From: Laburnicola sp. R22_1
Lineage: Eukaryota > Ascomycota > Dothideomycetes > Pleosporales > Didymosphaeriaceae
Assembly: GCA_014281115.1 (NCBI GenBank)
Contig: JACONQ010000019.1
Location: 868,001-932,000, forward strand
DNA length: 64,000 bases
Direction of reading: 5' to 3'
The notes beneath the pieces are model-generated. The model searched no databases. It had not been told where the DNA came from and worked only from the letters and a program-made list of their open reading frames with translations. Position numbers and translations under genes: made by a program. The number at the start of each line of letters is the position of its first letter. Position 1 is the stretch's first letter. Below, piece by piece: positions 56,241 through 64,000 of the stretch.

Positions 56241-57808
56241 TCAAGGAATAAGCCCGACTTTGGCTCCATTGCGACTCTGGAATGTCAATCTCCTTTCTTC
56301 CACCCACTCCAATACGTCGTCTCTATTTTCTAGCCCACGAAATTCTCTCACTATCCTAGCCAGAATGTACTCGCTCTCGGTATACACGAGTTTGAGCGCC
56401 GGACAGATCCGTGGCCCTCCAGAAAACGGAATGTATTCCCAGGTCGGCTTGATGGATGCCCACCGGTCAGGGCGAAACTCGTCAGCGTCGTCTCCCTAGA
56501 ATGATTTGTTGCGCTGTTGGGAGCGGAAATGCGTTTCGATTAGATCACCTTTTTCCACTAAAAGGGCGCTCCGGCCATCTGGGCCCCCGCCTGATTGCAG
56601 TACGGTTGTGCTGAGGCATTCGCGGACCGTCCCCGAATTGAGCGGTGTCAAGCGACGGGCTATGAAACCAGGTTAGCGTCGCTTTTTTCTTACTTCAAGT
56701 ATTTGACTGACTTTCGCGAAGTACCCAGTTCATGTACTTGAATGAATTCAGCAACTCATAGGTTAAAGGCTGAGATTCTTTGGCAGGAATCTCGTTGTGG
56801 AGTTTCGTCCAACAGTCAGGGTTCCTAGCAAGATGGAAGAACGTGTTGCTCAGCGCAACAGCCACATTGTCGTGTGCGGGCATGAATATGCTAAGGATAA
56901 GATAACGTAGACTGAACCTGTCCAGGGGAGCTTTTACCAGCTCATCGATTATCCGGACCTGTTTCTTGCTTTTCGGCGTTTCATTTCCCATCTCCTCAAT
57001 GCGGGCAAAGGCTTCATCGACGCGGGGATCGGTGTAGTCGTATACTTCTTGACAACCTTTGTGGTGTTATTTTGACCGCTGGGCAACCGGAATCACGACA
57101 TCTCGTTGTGCGGCCTGGAAGGCGTTCATAAAGTCTTTGCCTGACTCTGGTGATTGCAGAGCATCGATGGAGCGGCCGAAGATGAACTCGCTGGAAATGT
57201 CAAGTGTCTGTGGCTCGTTAGAAGGAAACTGAACACGGCGCCACATAATCAATATTTACCAGCCGTTTAAGCACCGGAAGTAAATCTATCGTCGAGCCAT
57301 CGCGTGGAAGAAGGTCCATGAATCGGTCTACATGAGGACCTAAACGATCAAGATTTGCGATATGCGCAACATCGAAAGTGGGGCGTATGAGTGCTCGACT
57401 CGTCTTCCATTGGTGTCCATCGGTAACCAGCATGCCATTACCGAAGAAGCTGGTTCCCCCTTCGTATCGCAGAGGCTGCAAACCAAACTGTTCGAAATGT
57501 GTCGATAATACGGCCTTCGATACTGATGGGTCACTAGGTCTGATGAAGACTCTGCCAGCCCGCTGCGTCTTGTACGTTTTCCCATGTTTGTTGAAAAGAT
57601 GGGTCGCCGTGTCCAGAAAACTTCGATCTTGCGCTGATGTGCGATTGATTTCGTCTATATTGATGTTTGGCCGCGGAGGTTCTTGACAGCCGTGCCTGTG
57701 TGTGAGCAGGCGGCGAGTAATCCATCTGAGAAAAATTGACGGGAAAGAGTATAGTGTAAGGCAGAGTGCACCGATAACAAACAAGGCACCAGAGGAGGTA
57801 AGTGCCAT
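56241..57808 (-). pseudogene. Cytochrome P450 pseudogene (CYP52/CYP539-like)
   Basis: P450s of this type are ER monooxygenases acting on fatty chains or metabolites. Parts visible on the minus strand: 57808-57260 (membrane anchor and start of the fold), intron to 57208, 57207-57067 (TLDISSEFIFGRSI), then a TAA at 57069-57067 and a break where roughly a dozen residues seem missing. Coding resumes at about 57055 (EVYDYTDPRVDEAF), through the I-helix (AHDNVAVALSNTFFHLAR) and ExxR (VLRETRRL), with an intron near 56710-56660. A TAG at 56498-56496 replaces the Trp expected in NKSFWGDD. The heme motif reads FSGGPRICPA, with Ala where Gly is usual. Two lesions make it non-functional. Confidence 0.8.
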
Positions 57809-58362
57809 CGATTCGACAAACACGAGTTGTGTTTGGGGTGGCGTTTATGTTTGGCGCAGCCTCTAAAAACAGCAGTTGTTCTTCGGAGAAACTTTGGAAC
57901 TTGATTTCGACTTCGGGACGTAGTTAGACGTGTGCCAAGAATTGAATGAGGCAAACAGCAATAGGCAATCGAGGCAGACGACGGCGAGCACAGAATTACT
58001 GGTTGCTCGGTACAACCCCGCATGAGAGTGTTGGTCGTGTCCCGTATCAGAAACCCCTGTCCAACAGACTGAGTGGCTCGCCCCTGCTACTGTCGCTGTC
58101 CGAAAATATATTAACGCTCGTAGTACAAGCTAAGAATAGGATTATGCTACCCTGCTTTTATGTCAGCTGCGAATCGCCTGCAGCCGCGCCGCACGAAGAG
58201 GAACTAGTTACAGGTGCCCGGGTTTCGGATTCCTTATCTTTGGGGTCTGAATAGGCAACGAGTGAAGTTTGCGTAAGAGGGTGCAGTCTTATAACGAAAG
58301 GCGGAAGAATCTTGACTCGCGCAACACTCGTCGACTGCTCAGGTGCGCTCCTTCTGCTCGCG

Positions 58363-59652
58363 ATGTCATCCAATCTACAGTTAGGGTCTTACACAGCAGC
58401 TATCGGCGGCATTGCTGCTGTGCTGGGCCTCGATGTGCTCGCTGTGTGCACAAGATTTTACGTCAGGAAGTCTTTGAAACATGAACTGAATCTCAATGAC
58501 TGGCTTGTCGTGCCAGCATTAGTAAGATGACACAGACTGGTTTATATCCCGGAGCTCACCCCACTACAGTTCTTGAACATTGGAATGGCAACAGCCATAT
58601 TCTACGGTGTTGGCAAGGACATGATGTTCAGCCGTACAGTGACGCAGCTCCCAGGCCCTAAACTGCAAGGTAGGATACTAGAAGCCTATTCAACAATCAA
58701 ACAGGTATGCGGATTCATGAAGACATAGAAACCACAATGTTAACTCAGACAGATCGAGTTTGCAGTCATTTTGATGTCCCTCTCGACCTTGACTCTCATA
58801 AAAGCCAGCTTTCTGCTGTTCTACAAGTCGGCCTTCGTGTACGATAAGTGGCGGTTTCGCGACCCCCGCAACATGTTCATGAACCTCATGATGGCCATTA
58901 TCATACTATGGGATCTCGGATTCAGCTTAACGCTCATATTATCCTGTCGCGGGCATGTGACCACGTACTGGGGTACCAAAACGTCAAAGGAGTTAACCAC
59001 CAAGTGCATCAACCCATTCGTCTACATGTATGCTCTGTCAATAAGTGACTTCATCACGGATGACATTATTCTTTTGATACCAGTCCCGTTGATCGTTTAA
59101 CTCCCCCTTCCGCTAAGACGAAAAATTGGAGTGCTAATCACCTTCCTGCTCGGTTCATTGTAAGTCGGGCCCCCTGCGATGTGTGCAAAGTTGCTTCCTT
59201 ACATCAACGTTAAGGCTGCACTCGCCTCTTTGATAAGACTTCTTTGGATGGCTGACATGATGTCTAATGGCACAAACCCTTCGGCTCATCCAGATCCTCT
59301 AAGTATATATCTTCTCATGGCTTGTTGAAAAAGCAATAACTTATCCATGTTAGCAATGCTCTCGAACGAACTCTTTTGGTATGTCATTGAGTCCGAGATT
59401 GCACTCCTCGCCGTGTGTATTCCTGCCCTGTCCGGAATTCCTTGGGTTCGATCTGTCGATAGAATCATCCGAAGCGTTCAAAGTAAACTCAGCTTAAGAT
59501 CAACCGAGTATACGGATGATGCAGATAAGAACCAGGGCGAGAAACACATAGTTGCCGAATACAGCCACGCTGTATTGAATGAGGGTAACCTCACCAAGGG
59601 AGAATTTGGACATGCTGGCGTGTTACTGGACTTAGAGTCGCAAACTTCTTAA
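58363..59652 (+). pseudogene. PTH11-like/rhodopsin-fold membrane protein, broken
   Basis: This family is expanded in plant-associated ascomycetes and includes the Pth11 surface-sensing receptor. Parts: 58363-58521, 58570-58704, 58754-about 59159, then a later piece to 59652. Typical features are membrane helices with DWLVVPAL, GVGKDM, KASFLLFYKSAF, FITDDIILLIPVPL and LPLRRKIGVLITFLLGSL. An in-frame TAA (59098-59100) interrupts the helix before LPLPLRR, and a frame change near 59300 separates SNGTNPSAHPDPL from YIFSWLVEKAITY. The C-terminal tail (LNEGNLTKGEFGHAGVLLDLE) remains open. The spliced first part looks normal, so decay seems fairly recent. Confidence 0.72.
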
Positions 59653-60010
59653 AAGCCTCGACAACCAATAAATGAAATGGTTCTTATCCAGTGTTCATTA
59701 AATATGTCTGTTTTACGTTATCACCATTCTCACCGTTACTGGCGGTACATAGGCAAAATTATTCTGTCGACCAAAAATGCGTAAGTGAAAAGAACGTGAG
59801 CAGTTCAAAACCGAGCCGACATGCAGGTATGATAATTATCACGTGACCCGTCAATGGTCCGGGCTACCTACCTACCTACAGAGGTAGCGCAAGTATTATG
59901 CGAACCACCAAGCGTCAGTAGCATCGAGTGGCCATATCCACTCAATATAAAGTGTCTGCAAGGCTGGCAATGGTATTATGCATCCCTTGAGGTCCCATGG
60001 TATGTCCGCC
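59653..60010. other. Short spacer before GCN2 3' end
   Basis: About 360 bp with no gene. CTACCTACCTACC near 59864 is a short simple repeat. Confidence 0.4.

Positions 60011-64000
<3,990 letters not shown>

Overview
The window comes from a filamentous ascomycete, probably a dothideomycete of the Pleosporales type (inference). The reasons are genes split by short introns of about 47-80 bases with GTAAGT/GTATGT donors, CTAAC-like branch sites and CAG/TAG acceptors, fungus-specific families (UstYa-like oxidase, PTH11-like membrane protein, Rvs161, Kap122, Smp3), and transposon debris in the gaps. Gene models were built by hand from splice signals and reading-frame continuity; every intact model closes in frame. 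|| Layout. 1-7.6 kb: an LTR-Copia element with identical 292-bp LTRs and a 5-bp target duplication, next to a decayed F-box-like gene carrying short A-tailed retroposon-like insertions. 7.6-9.9 kb: nearly empty, AT-rich. 9.9-22 kb: compact housekeeping genes: mitochondrial Trp-tRNA synthetase, RVS161, CDC34 E2, a CorA-type Mg2+ transporter, SPC1, RBX1 and an Edc1-like decapping activator. 22-31 kb: a proline-rich unknown protein and a 1,734-residue ABCC transporter. 32-53 kb: NDUFA12 (eight exons, one only 7 nt), PGS1, SMP3, SKP1, PDX1, aminopeptidase P, KAP122, a FUN14 protein and GPI7. 53-59.7 kb: an accessory, decaying block with a Cys-rich fragment, a UstYa-like oxidase, a 52-residue secreted Cys-containing peptide, a P450 pseudogene and a PTH11-like pseudogene. 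60-64 kb: GCN2, running off the right edge. || How they fit together. CDC34, RBX1 and SKP1 are three core partners of the SCF ubiquitin ligase lying within 25 kb. SMP3 and GPI7 act in GPI-anchor assembly. NDUFA12/PGS1 (both mitochondrial) and MSW1/RVS161 are close divergent pairs. The UstYa oxidase, secreted peptide and P450 look like the remains of a small peptide-modification or secondary-metabolism cluster (inference). || Most interesting signals: a UGA-CUA-G stop-readthrough context as the only stop between gag and pol; an A-tailed 101-bp SINE-like insertion with 11-bp duplications inside an intron, sharing a 38-nt head with a second insertion that has a different tail; a four-copy dispersed repeat family, one copy with a 14-bp target duplication; the secreted peptide next to UstYa; and nonsense codons in the accessory block that fit C-to-T change at CpA.
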